Source: Amycolatopsis jejuensis (GTDB taxonomy: Bacteria > Actinomycetota > Actinomycetes > Mycobacteriales > Pseudonocardiaceae). From it: DNA of 64,000 bases. The notes under the pieces are model-generated. The model was not told where the DNA came from. It searched no databases and saw only the letters and a program-made list of their open reading frames with translations. The stretch spans positions 124,001-188,000 of the forward strand of contig NZ_JNYZ01000010.1 of assembly GCF_000717335.1 (NCBI RefSeq), given 5' to 3'. The translations under genes were made by a program, and so were the position numbers. Within the stretch, counting starts at the first letter, position 1. The number at the start of each line of letters is the position of its first letter. Below are positions 33,943-40,775 of the stretch, in pieces.

Positions 33943-35910
33943 TCAGTTCTCGACGTCTATTTGCCACGTTCCGTTGCGCTGCAGCATGGTGTAGTTGTGG
34001 CGCTCGGTGGTCGAGTGGCCGTCGGTGCGCTGGTAGGTGATTTGGGCGCTGAGGGTGTTGTCGCCAGTGACCTTGATGTCGTTCGCGGTCACTGATTTGA
34101 ACCTGGTCCACCATGATTGGTACCGGTTGAATGTCTGGTTGTGCCGGGCGCGGAAACCGTCGCTGAGCATGGCCCAGCCGCGGTCCAGGTTGCCGGGGAG
34201 GTAGGAGAAGTAGTCGCGCAGGGCGGCGACCATCGCTTCGGGGGTGGCGGGGGTGGACGGGGCGCTGCTTGGAGGGGAGGTCGGGGGTGGGGACGGCGGT
34301 GGGCTGCTGGGGGCAGGGCTGCCGGCGGATGCGGGGATTTCCGCGGCCGGAGTCGGCTGGCCCTGGTTGCGGGTGAGGACGACGGTGAGGATCACGGCCA
34401 GCACGACGATCAGTGCGCCTACTCCGGAGAAGATCATTCCGCGACGTCTTCGGTCTACTGGCGAGGCAGGGGCGGTGGAAGCGGCCGGAGTTGTTGCGGC
34501 GGAGGTTCCATCAGCCGTTCCGGGACCCGGTGTACCGGCGGAGATGCCAGAACCGGCGGCACCGGAACTGCCAGCCGCACCGGTGGCGAATCCAGCGGCG
34601 CCCGGACCAGCGGCGGCGGAATCCGTAGTACCCGGACCGCCAGCACCGGAACCAGCAGTACCCAAACCACCAGCGCCGGAACCACCGGCAGCGCTGTGAC
34701 CAGCGGCACCAGAATCGCCAGCGGCACCGAAACCGGCCGCACGGGAACCACTGGCAGCACCAAGACCGCCGGCACCAAGACCACCGGCCGCACCGGCACC
34801 GTAACCGGCAGCGCCGTAACCACCGCCGGCCCCGGGACCGCCACCAGCCGCTCCGGCCGAGCCGGCAGCCGTGCCACCAGAGCCAGAACCAGAGCCAGAA
34901 CCAGCGCCGGACCCAGTAACAGCGGAATCCTCACCGGAAGCACCAGAATCGGCAACGGAACCGTCGCCAGACAAGACACTCGCACCGAATCCCGCACCAG
35001 GCGTGCCGGGTACGAGCACGCTCGTCGGTACCACGGGTGGTTTCGTTTCCGGCAGGGTCGGCGGTTCGGGGACCGTCGCGACCGGGGTGACGCCTCCGTC
35101 CAGTTTGCTCAGCTCGGCGGCCACCTCGGCCATCGACGGGCGGTCCGCCGGGTTGAGTTCCAGCAGTTTCTGCAGCAGCGGTTCCAGCTTCCCGGCCTGC
35201 TTCGGCGGCGTGATCGAACCGCTGGATACCCGGTACAGCAAGGCAATTGCGTTGTCCGCGGTACCGAACGGTGGCACGCCTTCCACCGCCATGTACAGCG
35301 TGGCGCCCAGAGCGAAAACGTCCGAGGCGAAGGTTGCGTCCTCGCCGCGGGCGACCTCCGGGGCCAGGAACGCCGGGGTGCCGGAAATTTCTCCGGTGGC
35401 GGTGAGGGTGACGTCACCGACCGCGCGGGAAATGCCGAAATCCGTGACCTTCACGGTGCCGTCCTCGCCGAGGAGGATGTTGCCCGGCTTGACGTCCCGG
35501 TGCACGATCCCGGCCCGGTGCGCCGCGGTGAGCACACCGGCGAGCTGGACTGCGATCGGGATCACCTCGTCGACCGTCAGCGGGCCGTCGTCGTGCAGTT
35601 TCGCCGACAGGCTGCGCGAAGGCAGGTACTCCATGATCAGCCACGGCCGGTCCTCGTACTCGACCACGTTGAACACCGAAATCGCGTTCGGATGCTGCAG
35701 CCGGGCGGCGATGCGGGCCTCGCGCATGGCGCGGTGCCGGGCTTCGTCGACCTTCTCCGGACCCTGGTTCAGCGGCATGAGAAGTTCCTTGACCGCGACG
35801 ACACGGCCGAGAATCCGATCCTCCCCGCGCCACACCATGCCCATCGCGCCGCTGCCGACCAGTTCGACGAGCTTGTAGCGTCCGGCGACCTGCCGGCTCT
35901 CCTCGGTCAA
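33943..35910 (-). CDS. Receptor-type Ser/Thr protein kinase
   Basis: 655 residues. The Hanks-type kinase domain (about 8-270) has the glycine loop GSGAMGMVW, the lysine in VVAVKE, catalytic HRDVKPGN, DFG in VTDFGISR and APEVARGE, all intact. A roughly 200-residue Gly/Ala/Ser-rich linker precedes one membrane helix (GVGALIVVLAVILTVVLT), then a Pro/Ser stalk and a 100-residue extracellular domain ending GTWQIDVEN, similar in form to SnoaL/NTF2-like sensor domains. I prefer the TTG at 35910 because GAGGGG lies 8-9 nt before it; ATGs at 35937/35934 are alternatives. Signal and targets unknown. The divergent MFS gene starts 137 bp away. Confidence 0.88.
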   Translation of the reverse strand: MTEESRQVAGRYKLVELVGSGAMGMVWRGEDRILGRVVAVKELLMPLNQGPEKVDEARHRAMREARIAARLQHPNAISVFNVVEYEDRPWLIMEYLPSRSLSAKLHDDGPLTVDEVIPIAVQLAGVLTAAHRAGIVHRDVKPGNILLGEDGTVKVTDFGISRAVGDVTLTATGEISGTPAFLAPEVARGEDATFASDVFALGATLYMAVEGVPPFGTADNAIALLYRVSSGSITPPKQAGKLEPLLQKLLELNPADRPSMAEVAAELSKLDGGVTPVATVPEPPTLPETKPPVVPTSVLVPGTPGAGFGASVLSGDGSVADSGASGEDSAVTGSGAGSGSGSGSGGTAAGSAGAAGGGPGAGGGYGAAGYGAGAAGGLGAGGLGAASGSRAAGFGAAGDSGAAGHSAAGGSGAGGLGTAGSGAGGPGTTDSAAAGPGAAGFATGAAGSSGAAGSGISAGTPGPGTADGTSAATTPAASTAPASPVDRRRRGMIFSGVGALIVVLAVILTVVLTRNQGQPTPAAEIPASAGSPAPSSPPPSPPPTSPPSSAPSTPATPEAMVAALRDYFSYLPGNLDRGWAMLSDGFRARHNQTFNRYQSWWTRFKSVTANDIKVTGDNTLSAQITYQRTDGHSTTERHNYTMLQRNGTWQIDVEN

Positions 35911-36047
35911 CGGAAAAACCCCTCGGTGCGACATCATCCACGGACGGCGATCACCCAGTTTTCCACGGAACCACCCGGGCCGGGTCGACGCCCCACCCTG
36001 GCCCGCCGGGGTTGCTCCGGGTGGCCGGATCACGACAGGCTGAGCAC

Positions 36048-37280
36048 ATGACCACGACGGCGCCGTCCTTCCGGAAGGTCTTCGGCGTGGCCGAATTCCG
36101 GGCGCTGTGGCTTGCGCACGTACTGTCGGTCGCGGGAGATCAGCTGGCGCGCGTCGCGTTGACGGTACTGGTGTTCGACCGTACGGCGTCCGCGGGATGG
36201 GCCGCCGGGACGTACGCGCTCACCTACTTGCCCGACCTCCTCGGCGGCGCACTCGGCGGCCTCGCCGACCGATTTCCGCGGCGTACGGTGCTCGTGGTTG
36301 CGGATGTCGTACGCGCGTTGCTCGTCGCGTTGATGGCGATTCCCGGGGTGCCGTGGCCGGTCGCCGCCGGATTGCTGGTGGTGGTCCAGCTGGCGGCCGG
36401 ACCGTTCCAGGCCGCGCGACAGGCCGTGCTGCCGGATCTGCTCGGCGCGGAACGGCTGGCGACCGGGCAGGCGATCCTGTCCTCGACGTACCAGGCAGCT
36501 CTCGTGATCGGGTTCGGCGCGGGCGCCGCGGTGGTTGCGTGGCTGGGAGTTTCGGGCGCGTTGTGGGCGGACGCGGTGACGTTCGCGGTGTCGGCCGCGG
36601 CGCTGCGCTGGGGTCTGCGGCCGTACCCGGTGTCGACGGTGGCGGAACGCACGCCGCAGTGGGCGTCGCTGGTGGCCGGGTGCCGGCTGGTGGTACGGGA
36701 CCGGAAACTGCGGTCGTTGCTGGCAATCGCGTGCTGCTGCGGGTTTTACGTGGTGCCGGAAGGGCTCGCGGTACCGGTGGCCGCGCAGCTCGGCGGTACC
36801 GGGGTGCTGGCCTGGCTGCTGGTGGCGAACCCGGTCGGGACGCTGCTCGGGGCGTTGCTGATCAGCCGGTTGCCGCGCGCCCGGCAGATGCGGTGGCTGG
36901 GTCCGCTTGCGGTGGCGAGCAGCCTGGTGCTGCTGCCGACGGGCTGGACGCCCGCGTTGCCGGTGATCGTCGCGCTGTGGACGGTGTCCGGGATGTTCTC
37001 CGCGCACGATTTGATCACGCAGGTGCAGTACAGCCTCGCCGCGCCGCCGGAGCAGCGCGGCCAGGTGATCGGGGTCGCGATCGCGGCATTGCGCGCGGCA
37101 CAGGGCCTGACGATCGCGGGCGCGGGCGCATTGGCACTGGCATTCGCGCCGACGACGGTGGTCGCCATCGCGGCGGTCGTCGGCGCCGGATGCGCTTTCG
37201 CCGCCGCAACCGCATGGACCCGCGCGGTGCGGCCCCGCCGAACTCCCCTCGACGGGGCCACCCCACCTCCCGCCCGGTGA
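36048..37280 (+). CDS. MFS transporter
   Basis: 410 residues with 12 predicted helices, of the MFS_3/enterobactin-exporter-like group: FRALWLAHVLSVAGDQLARV at the N-terminus, GGALGGLADRFPRRTVLVVADV (loop 2-3 motif) and AARQAVLPDLLG. Probably an efflux pump; substrate unknown. ATG 36048 lies about 6 nt after CAGGCT and has no Shine-Dalgarno, so it may be leaderless. It is convergent with the micro-ORF array, whose last member ends 15 bp beyond its stop codon. Confidence 0.87.
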   Translation: MTTTAPSFRKVFGVAEFRALWLAHVLSVAGDQLARVALTVLVFDRTASAGWAAGTYALTYLPDLLGGALGGLADRFPRRTVLVVADVVRALLVALMAIPGVPWPVAAGLLVVVQLAAGPFQAARQAVLPDLLGAERLATGQAILSSTYQAALVIGFGAGAAVVAWLGVSGALWADAVTFAVSAAALRWGLRPYPVSTVAERTPQWASLVAGCRLVVRDRKLRSLLAIACCCGFYVVPEGLAVPVAAQLGGTGVLAWLLVANPVGTLLGALLISRLPRARQMRWLGPLAVASSLVLLPTGWTPALPVIVALWTVSGMFSAHDLITQVQYSLAAPPEQRGQVIGVAIAALRAAQGLTIAGAGALALAFAPTTVVAIAAVVGAGCAFAAATAWTRAVRPRRTPLDGATPPPAR

Positions 37281-37294
37281 TCCGCGGGCTCGGC

Positions 37295-37318
37295 TCAGGT
37301 CCAGTTGTTGTCACGCAC
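37295..37318 (-). CDS. Micro-ORF 15 of array: MRDNNWT
   Basis: Last unit. GTG start, GAGGAGGTG Shine-Dalgarno. The stop comes one codon early, giving seven residues. It ends 15 bp beyond the stop of the convergent MFS gene; no hairpin terminator is seen between them. Confidence 0.75.
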   Translation of the reverse strand: MRDNNWT

Positions 37319-37358
37319 GCCCTCTCACCTCCTCGGGGACGGACCTGGGGGCGTCGGG

Positions 37359-37385
37359 TCAGTGAATCCAGTTGTTGTCACGCAT
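37359..37385 (-). CDS. Micro-ORF 14 of array: MRDNNWIH
   Basis: ATG start, weaker GAGGAAGTG Shine-Dalgarno. The last two residues differ from consensus (Ile-His), as expected near the end of the array. Confidence 0.75.
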   Translation of the reverse strand: MRDNNWIH

Positions 37386-37431
37386 CGCGGGTGGTCACTT
37401 CCTCTCGGTGACGTGGCGTTCGGGGGTGTGG

Positions 37432-37458
37432 TCAGCGGGTCCAGTTGTTGTCGCGCAT
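37432..37458 (-). CDS. Micro-ORF 13 of array: MRDNNWTR
   Basis: ATG start, AAGGAGGTG Shine-Dalgarno with a 9-nt spacer. Arg2 and Arg8 both CGC. Consensus peptide. Confidence 0.8.
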   Translation of the reverse strand: MRDNNWTR

Positions 37459-37502
37459 CGCTTCGGGCACCTCCTTCTCGGTTGGCGTGGGTTCGGGTCG
37501 GG

Positions 37503-37529
37503 TCAGCGAGTCCAGTTGTTGTCACGCAT
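37503..37529 (-). CDS. Micro-ORF 12 of array: MRDNNWTR
   Basis: ATG start, GGGAGGAGGTG Shine-Dalgarno 6 nt upstream, almost fully complementary to the 16S rRNA 3' end. Consensus peptide. Confidence 0.8.
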   Translation of the reverse strand: MRDNNWTR

Positions 37530-37569
37530 TTGCGGCACCTCCTCCCGGTTGGCATGGGTTCGGGTCGGG

Positions 37570-37596
37570 TCAACGAGTCCAGTTGTTGTCACGCAC
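37570..37596 (-). CDS. Micro-ORF 11 of array: MRDNNWTR
   Basis: GTG start, AAGGGGAGGTG Shine-Dalgarno. Consensus peptide; upstream region almost identical to unit 10. Confidence 0.8.
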   Translation of the reverse strand: MRDNNWTR

Positions 37597-37637
37597 TTGC
37601 GGCACCTCCCCTTCGGTTGGCATGGGTTCGGGTCGGG

Positions 37638-37664
37638 TCAACGGATCCAGTTGTTGTCACGCAC
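37638..37664 (-). CDS. Micro-ORF 10 of array: MRDNNWIR
   Basis: GTG start, AAGGGGAGGTG Shine-Dalgarno. Ile (ATC) at position 7. Spacer nearly identical to that of unit 11. Confidence 0.8.
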   Translation of the reverse strand: MRDNNWIR

Positions 37665-37705
37665 TTGCGGCACCTCCCCTTCGGTTGGCATGGGTTCGGG
37701 TCAGG

Positions 37706-37732
37706 TCAACGAGTCCAGTTGTTGTCACGCAC
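37706..37732 (-). CDS. Micro-ORF 9 of array: MRDNNWTR
   Basis: GTG start, GGGGAGGAGGTG Shine-Dalgarno with the 6-nt spacer CCGCAA shared with units 10-12. Consensus peptide; part of the most recently duplicated block. Confidence 0.8.
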   Translation of the reverse strand: MRDNNWTR

Positions 37733-37773
37733 TTGCGGCACCTCCTCCCCGGACGACGCGGGTTCGGGTCGGG

Positions 37774-37800
37774 TCAACGGATCCAGTTGTTGTCACGCAT
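37774..37800 (-). CDS. Micro-ORF 8 of array: MRDNNWIR
   Basis: ATG start, GAGAGGAGGTG Shine-Dalgarno. Thr7 is replaced by Ile (ATC), one of three units with Ile at this place. Confidence 0.8.
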   Translation of the reverse strand: MRDNNWIR

Positions 37801-37847
37801 AACTGCGGGCACCTCCTCTCGGGCAGGGCTCAATCGCGGGGCCTTGG

Positions 37848-37874
37848 TCAACGGGTCCAGTTGTTGTCGCGCAT
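37848..37874 (-). CDS. Micro-ORF 7 of array: MRDNNWTR
   Basis: ATG start, GGGGAGGAGGTG Shine-Dalgarno. Arg2 uses CGC and Arg8 CGT. Consensus peptide. Confidence 0.8.
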   Translation of the reverse strand: MRDNNWTR

Positions 37875-37915
37875 GTGGGGCACCTCCTCCCCGGTCGACG
37901 TGGGTACGGGTCGGA

Positions 37916-37942
37916 TCAGCGGGTCCAGTTGTTGTCACGCAC
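37916..37942 (-). CDS. Micro-ORF 6 of array: MRDNNWTR
   Basis: GTG start, GAGAGGAGGTG Shine-Dalgarno. Consensus peptide; 68 bp from its neighbours on both sides. Confidence 0.8.
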   Translation of the reverse strand: MRDNNWTR

Positions 37943-37983
37943 GGGCCACACCTCCTCTCCTGCAGACGCGGATTCCGGGCTGA

Positions 37984-38010
37984 TCAGCGGGTCCAGTTGT
38001 TGTCACGCAT
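37984..38010 (-). CDS. Micro-ORF 5 of array: MRDNNWTR
   Basis: ATG start, GGAGGAGGTG Shine-Dalgarno with a 9-nt spacer. Consensus peptide. Confidence 0.8.
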   Translation of the reverse strand: MRDNNWTR

Positions 38011-38048
38011 AACCCGTCCACCTCCTCCACAAGCCGCATTTCCCCAGG

Positions 38049-38075
38049 TCACCGAGTCCAGTTGTTGTCCCGCAT
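38049..38075 (-). CDS. Micro-ORF 4 of array: MRDNNWTR
   Basis: ATG start, GGAAGGGGGTG Shine-Dalgarno. Both arginines use CGG, unlike any other unit, yet the peptide is the consensus; this is good evidence for selection on the peptide. Confidence 0.78.
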   Translation of the reverse strand: MRDNNWTR

Positions 38076-38142
38076 CTCGACACCCCCTTCCGAAATCCCC
38101 GAAATCCCCGGATCCCCCGGGCTCCCGATCACGCCTCTCCTG

Positions 38143-38163
38143 TCACCAGTTGTTGTCACGCAT
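38143..38163 (-). CDS. Micro-ORF 3 of array: truncated MRDNNW
   Basis: ATG start with GGAGGGAG upstream. The stop follows Trp6 directly, giving only the six-residue core. It is one of the shortest plausible coding units in the window. Confidence 0.65.
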   Translation of the reverse strand: MRDNNW

Positions 38164-38227
38164 GCCGCGTCTCCCTCCGCTCACCTGGGCCTCAACCCCA
38201 GTCACTGTCACCACCCGTTGACACGTC

Positions 38228-38254
38228 TCAGCGCGTCCAGTTGTTGTCTCGCAC
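38228..38254 (-). CDS. Micro-ORF 2 of array: MRDNNWTR
   Basis: GTG start with GAGAGGAGGTG Shine-Dalgarno. Codons GTG CGA GAC AAC AAC TGG ACG CGC TGA differ synonymously from other units at Arg2 (the only CGA) and Thr7 (the only ACG) while the peptide is unchanged. Confidence 0.78.
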   Translation of the reverse strand: MRDNNWTR

Positions 38255-38308
38255 CGTGGACACCTCCTCTCACGAAGAAAGAGCGAAGTCTCGACCTCCA
38301 GTCGAGAC

Positions 38309-38347
38309 TCAACGCGGGAAAGAAGCAGCCCAGTTGTTGTCGCGCAC
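38309..38347 (-). CDS. Micro-ORF 1 of array: 12-residue variant MRDNNWAASFPR
   Basis: First unit in transcription order. GTG start, GGAGG Shine-Dalgarno 8-10 nt upstream. The core MRDNNW is kept, but the ending is replaced by AASFPR; its stop overlaps a 9-bp hairpin (38287-38309). It may be a leader or a diverged end copy. Confidence 0.7.
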   Translation of the reverse strand: MRDNNWAASFPR

Positions 38348-38639
38348 GGTGGTCGCCTCCGTTTCAGGGTCGCTCTTCCGGGGGTTTTTGCACGTCATCG
38401 GGGGTCCAACGGTCACCGAATGTGCCCGGGATCTGCGGCCGGACGGGTGGGCCCATCCCCTGGTCCGTCACGAATTCGTGGCGGCCCGCCACTACCCACA
38501 GTGGTCACCTCCCCTCGCCGACGAGCGGGCGCTGGGCTGTCCGGGCGAAATTGCCTTGGCCACTCCCAGAGTCCGGACAACGGCCAGCACACGACGCGCC
38601 TCGTCGTTTACGGTAGAAGCCAACCGGGTGAGGTGAAGA
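38348..38639. promoter_or_regulatory. Presumed promoter region between micro-ORF array and GGDEF gene
   Basis: These 292 bases should hold the promoter of the array (minus strand) and of the GGDEF gene (plus strand). No clear -35/-10 pair is seen. A GGGGAGGTGACC sequence near 38502-38513 (minus strand) followed by GTG at 38499 could start a 28-codon leader ORF ending at 38413, but its sequence is not convincing. Confidence 0.35.
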
Positions 38640-39926
38640 GTGCGCGGACGAGTTGCCGGGTGGTTCACGGGCTGGCGCCTTTGGCGGTTGCCTTCCCACG
38701 TCCGCACCTACGTGCTCCTCGTGAACGCCGTCGCGGTCGGCGCGACACTGGCTACCGCCTGGCTTGCGCCCGTGCACCGGATGGACCTGATCCGCTTCGG
38801 CGTCCTCGCCGTGTGCGCGGCGCTCGCGATCGAGGCGACCCGGCACATCGAGCGACAGCGCGAATACAACCGGGCACCCACCGTGGCGTACGTCGACACC
38901 AAGGCCGTGTGGAGCATCGCCGCCGTCGTCGCGCTACCTGCCGTCCTCGCGTCGGCGATGGTCGTGTTCACCTACGCCATCGCGTGGTGGCGGATCTGGC
39001 CGCGGGAACGCCCGGTCCTGCCGCACCGCTGGATCTTCTCCGCCGCGACCGTCCTGTGCGGCACCCAAGCCGCCGTCGCTGTGCTCGCGCTCGGCATGCA
39101 CGAGTACCCCGGCGTGCTCGCGCACGGCTTCGCGCCAGGGCTGCTCGACCTCGCGGTCTTCATCCTCGCCGCCGGGCTGCGCTGGGCGATCAACACCGCG
39201 CTCGTGATGGTGGCGATCGCGCTGTCGAGCCCGCCGCGGTCGTTCTCCGACCTGTTCTCCGGCTTCGGCGACCAGCTGCTCGAAGCGGGCGCAATCGGGC
39301 TCGGCCTGGTCACCGCGGCCTTGCTGCTGCTGGCCAACCCGCTGATCCTCGCCGGGGTCGTGATCGCGCTGGTGGCCCTGCACCGCGGACTGCTGCTCAC
39401 CCAGTTCCAGCACGACGCCCGCACCGACGTCACCACCGGCCTCGCCACCAAACGCTGGTGGCGCACGGTCACCGAGCGGTACCTCGAACGCGCCCGCGTC
39501 ACCCAGGGCACGGTCGGCGTCCTGCTGCTCGACCTCGACCACTTCAAGTCCATCAACGACACCTACGGCCACCCCACCGGCGACCTGGTGCTGCGCGAGA
39601 TCGCGATGTCGCTGCGGGCCGAGGTGCGGGACCAGGACGTGTGCGGCCGCTGGGGAGGCGAGGAGTTCGCGATCGTGCTGCCGGACATCCCTAGCGCGGA
39701 CCACCTCGGCCACATCGCTGACCGCATCCGCCGCCGGATCCCGCAGGTGGCCGTTCCGCTGCCGGATCGCGACACGGTGATCAGCGACCTCACCATCTCC
39801 ATCGGCTGTGTGCTCTACCCGGCCTCCCACCTCGCCGGCGTCGACGACGTGCTGGTCGCCGCCGACGCCGCGCTGTACCGGGCGAAGCAGGCCGGCCGCA
39901 ACCGGGTCGAACTCGCCAGCTGCTGA
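38640..39926 (+). CDS. Membrane GGDEF domain protein (diguanylate cyclase)
   Basis: 428 residues. About seven membrane helices occupy residues 20-265, with no recognised sensor domain. The GGDEF domain follows (about 270-425) with LLLDLDHFKSINDTYGHPTG, the intact active-site WGGEEF and the final VAADAALYRAKQAGRNRVEL. No EAL domain is present. It should make cyclic di-GMP, which in actinomycetes controls development. The GTG at 38640 follows GAGGTGAAG. It is divergent from the micro-ORF array, so a regulatory link is possible but unproven. Confidence 0.9.
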   Translation: MRGRVAGWFTGWRLWRLPSHVRTYVLLVNAVAVGATLATAWLAPVHRMDLIRFGVLAVCAALAIEATRHIERQREYNRAPTVAYVDTKAVWSIAAVVALPAVLASAMVVFTYAIAWWRIWPRERPVLPHRWIFSAATVLCGTQAAVAVLALGMHEYPGVLAHGFAPGLLDLAVFILAAGLRWAINTALVMVAIALSSPPRSFSDLFSGFGDQLLEAGAIGLGLVTAALLLLANPLILAGVVIALVALHRGLLLTQFQHDARTDVTTGLATKRWWRTVTERYLERARVTQGTVGVLLLDLDHFKSINDTYGHPTGDLVLREIAMSLRAEVRDQDVCGRWGGEEFAIVLPDIPSADHLGHIADRIRRRIPQVAVPLPDRDTVISDLTISIGCVLYPASHLAGVDDVLVAADAALYRAKQAGRNRVELASC

Positions 39927-39977
39927 CCGCCGGTTCCGCGTGCCACGATGGAGGGCAGCGGGGACGAGGAGGTCCGG

Positions 39978-40775
39978 GTGCCCGAATGGGAGCTGCCGGT
40001 CGCGCAGGCCCGGGTCGACCGGGCCGCGTCCTCCGGGCTGTCCACGTCACTGCTGAGCGTGCCCGGGGCGGTCGGCGCCGAGGCCGCCGGGTTCGTCGCC
40101 ACCGGTGAGGTGATGGGCTGCGTGGTCCAGCGGCTCGGCTGGGGCTCCGGGATCGGGATCACGCCGACACAGCAGCTCTCGATGTACGGCGACGTCATGC
40201 GCACCGGCTACCGCGTCGCGCTCGAACGGCTGCGCGCCGAGGCAAGGGCCATCAACGCCGACGGCGTCCTCGGCATCCAGCTCTCGGTGACCCACCTCGA
40301 CGAGACCCTGCGCGAGTTCGTCGCGCTCGGCACGGCGGTGCGGGCGCTTTCCGCGCAGCGGCCCGGTTTCGTGTTCACCACCGAGCTGTCCGGGCCGGAC
40401 GCCGGCAAGCTCGTCCAGGCCGGATGGGTGCCCGCGACGGTGGTGATCGGCGTCGGCGCGCACACCACGTACGACTACAACCTCCAGTACCAAACCACGG
40501 TGTGGGCCGGAAACACCGAGGTCGACGCGCACACGAAGCTCGTCACCGACATCCGTGCGAGGGCTCGCGCCGAGTTCCGCGAAGCCGTCCGCGCCAGCGG
40601 TGCCGACGGCGCGATCGTGTCCCGGATGACGCTCGACAGCTGGCCACTCGGCGAGGTGGGCGTGGCCGGGCTGGCGAGCGTGTTCGGCACCGCCGTCGCG
40701 CGTTTCCACGCCGAGGCCGCCGTACCGACGTCCGCGCTCACCGTCCTCCCGTTGCAGTCGAAGGAGAAGCCGTGA
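39978..40775 (+). CDS. Heavy-metal-binding-domain (YbjQ-like) protein, duplicated
   Basis: 265 residues containing two YbjQ/DUF74-like modules. Each has a conserved VQRLGWGSGIG- or GAHTTYDYNL-like strand, a long helix beginning ARAEARAINADGVLGIQL or RARAEFREAVRASGADGAIV, and a terminal FVALGTAV or VFGTAVARF strand. The isolated family forms pentameric rings and is called a heavy-metal-binding domain in databases; its function is unsettled. The GTG at 39978 has a GAGGAGG Shine-Dalgarno. Its stop overlaps the start of the next, related gene (GTGA). Confidence 0.75.
   Translation: MPEWELPVAQARVDRAASSGLSTSLLSVPGAVGAEAAGFVATGEVMGCVVQRLGWGSGIGITPTQQLSMYGDVMRTGYRVALERLRAEARAINADGVLGIQLSVTHLDETLREFVALGTAVRALSAQRPGFVFTTELSGPDAGKLVQAGWVPATVVIGVGAHTTYDYNLQYQTTVWAGNTEVDAHTKLVTDIRARARAEFREAVRASGADGAIVSRMTLDSWPLGEVGVAGLASVFGTAVARFHAEAAVPTSALTVLPLQSKEKP

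Larger units (their letters stand above)
37295..38347 (-). repeat. Array of 15 tandem micro-genes encoding MRDNNWTR-type peptides
   Basis: Fifteen units on the minus strand, mostly 65-74 bp apart (88-93 bp at the upstream end). In most, a Shine-Dalgarno GGAGGTG core is followed by a 6-10 nt spacer, ATG or GTG, an ORF of 6-12 codons (eight in twelve units), and TGA. Six codons (MRDNNW) are invariant in sense in all units. Synonymous changes occur at Arg2 (CGT, CGC, CGG, CGA), Thr7 (ACC, ACT, ACG) and Arg8. Spacers in the middle units (37500-37800) are nearly identical, indicating recent tandem duplication; outer units have diverged. No modifying enzyme is adjacent; a GGDEF protein lies divergently upstream. 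Function unknown. Confidence 0.9.

Noticed and set aside
37295..38347. CRISPR array
   Set aside because: Repeats are regularly spaced, but the conserved part is a translated micro-ORF with its own Shine-Dalgarno, the 'spacers' of adjacent units are nearly identical, and no cas gene is present.
38413..38499. 28-codon leader ORF preceding the array
   Set aside because: It has a GGGGAGGTG-like sequence before a GTG, but the peptide is Gly/Pro/Arg-rich without conservation evidence and shares no MRDNNW core.
38492..38707. Possible 43-71 residue gene upstream of the micro-ORF array (minus strand)
   Set aside because: Third-position GC is clearly lower than in real genes here, there is no Shine-Dalgarno, and it overlaps the start of the GGDEF gene.
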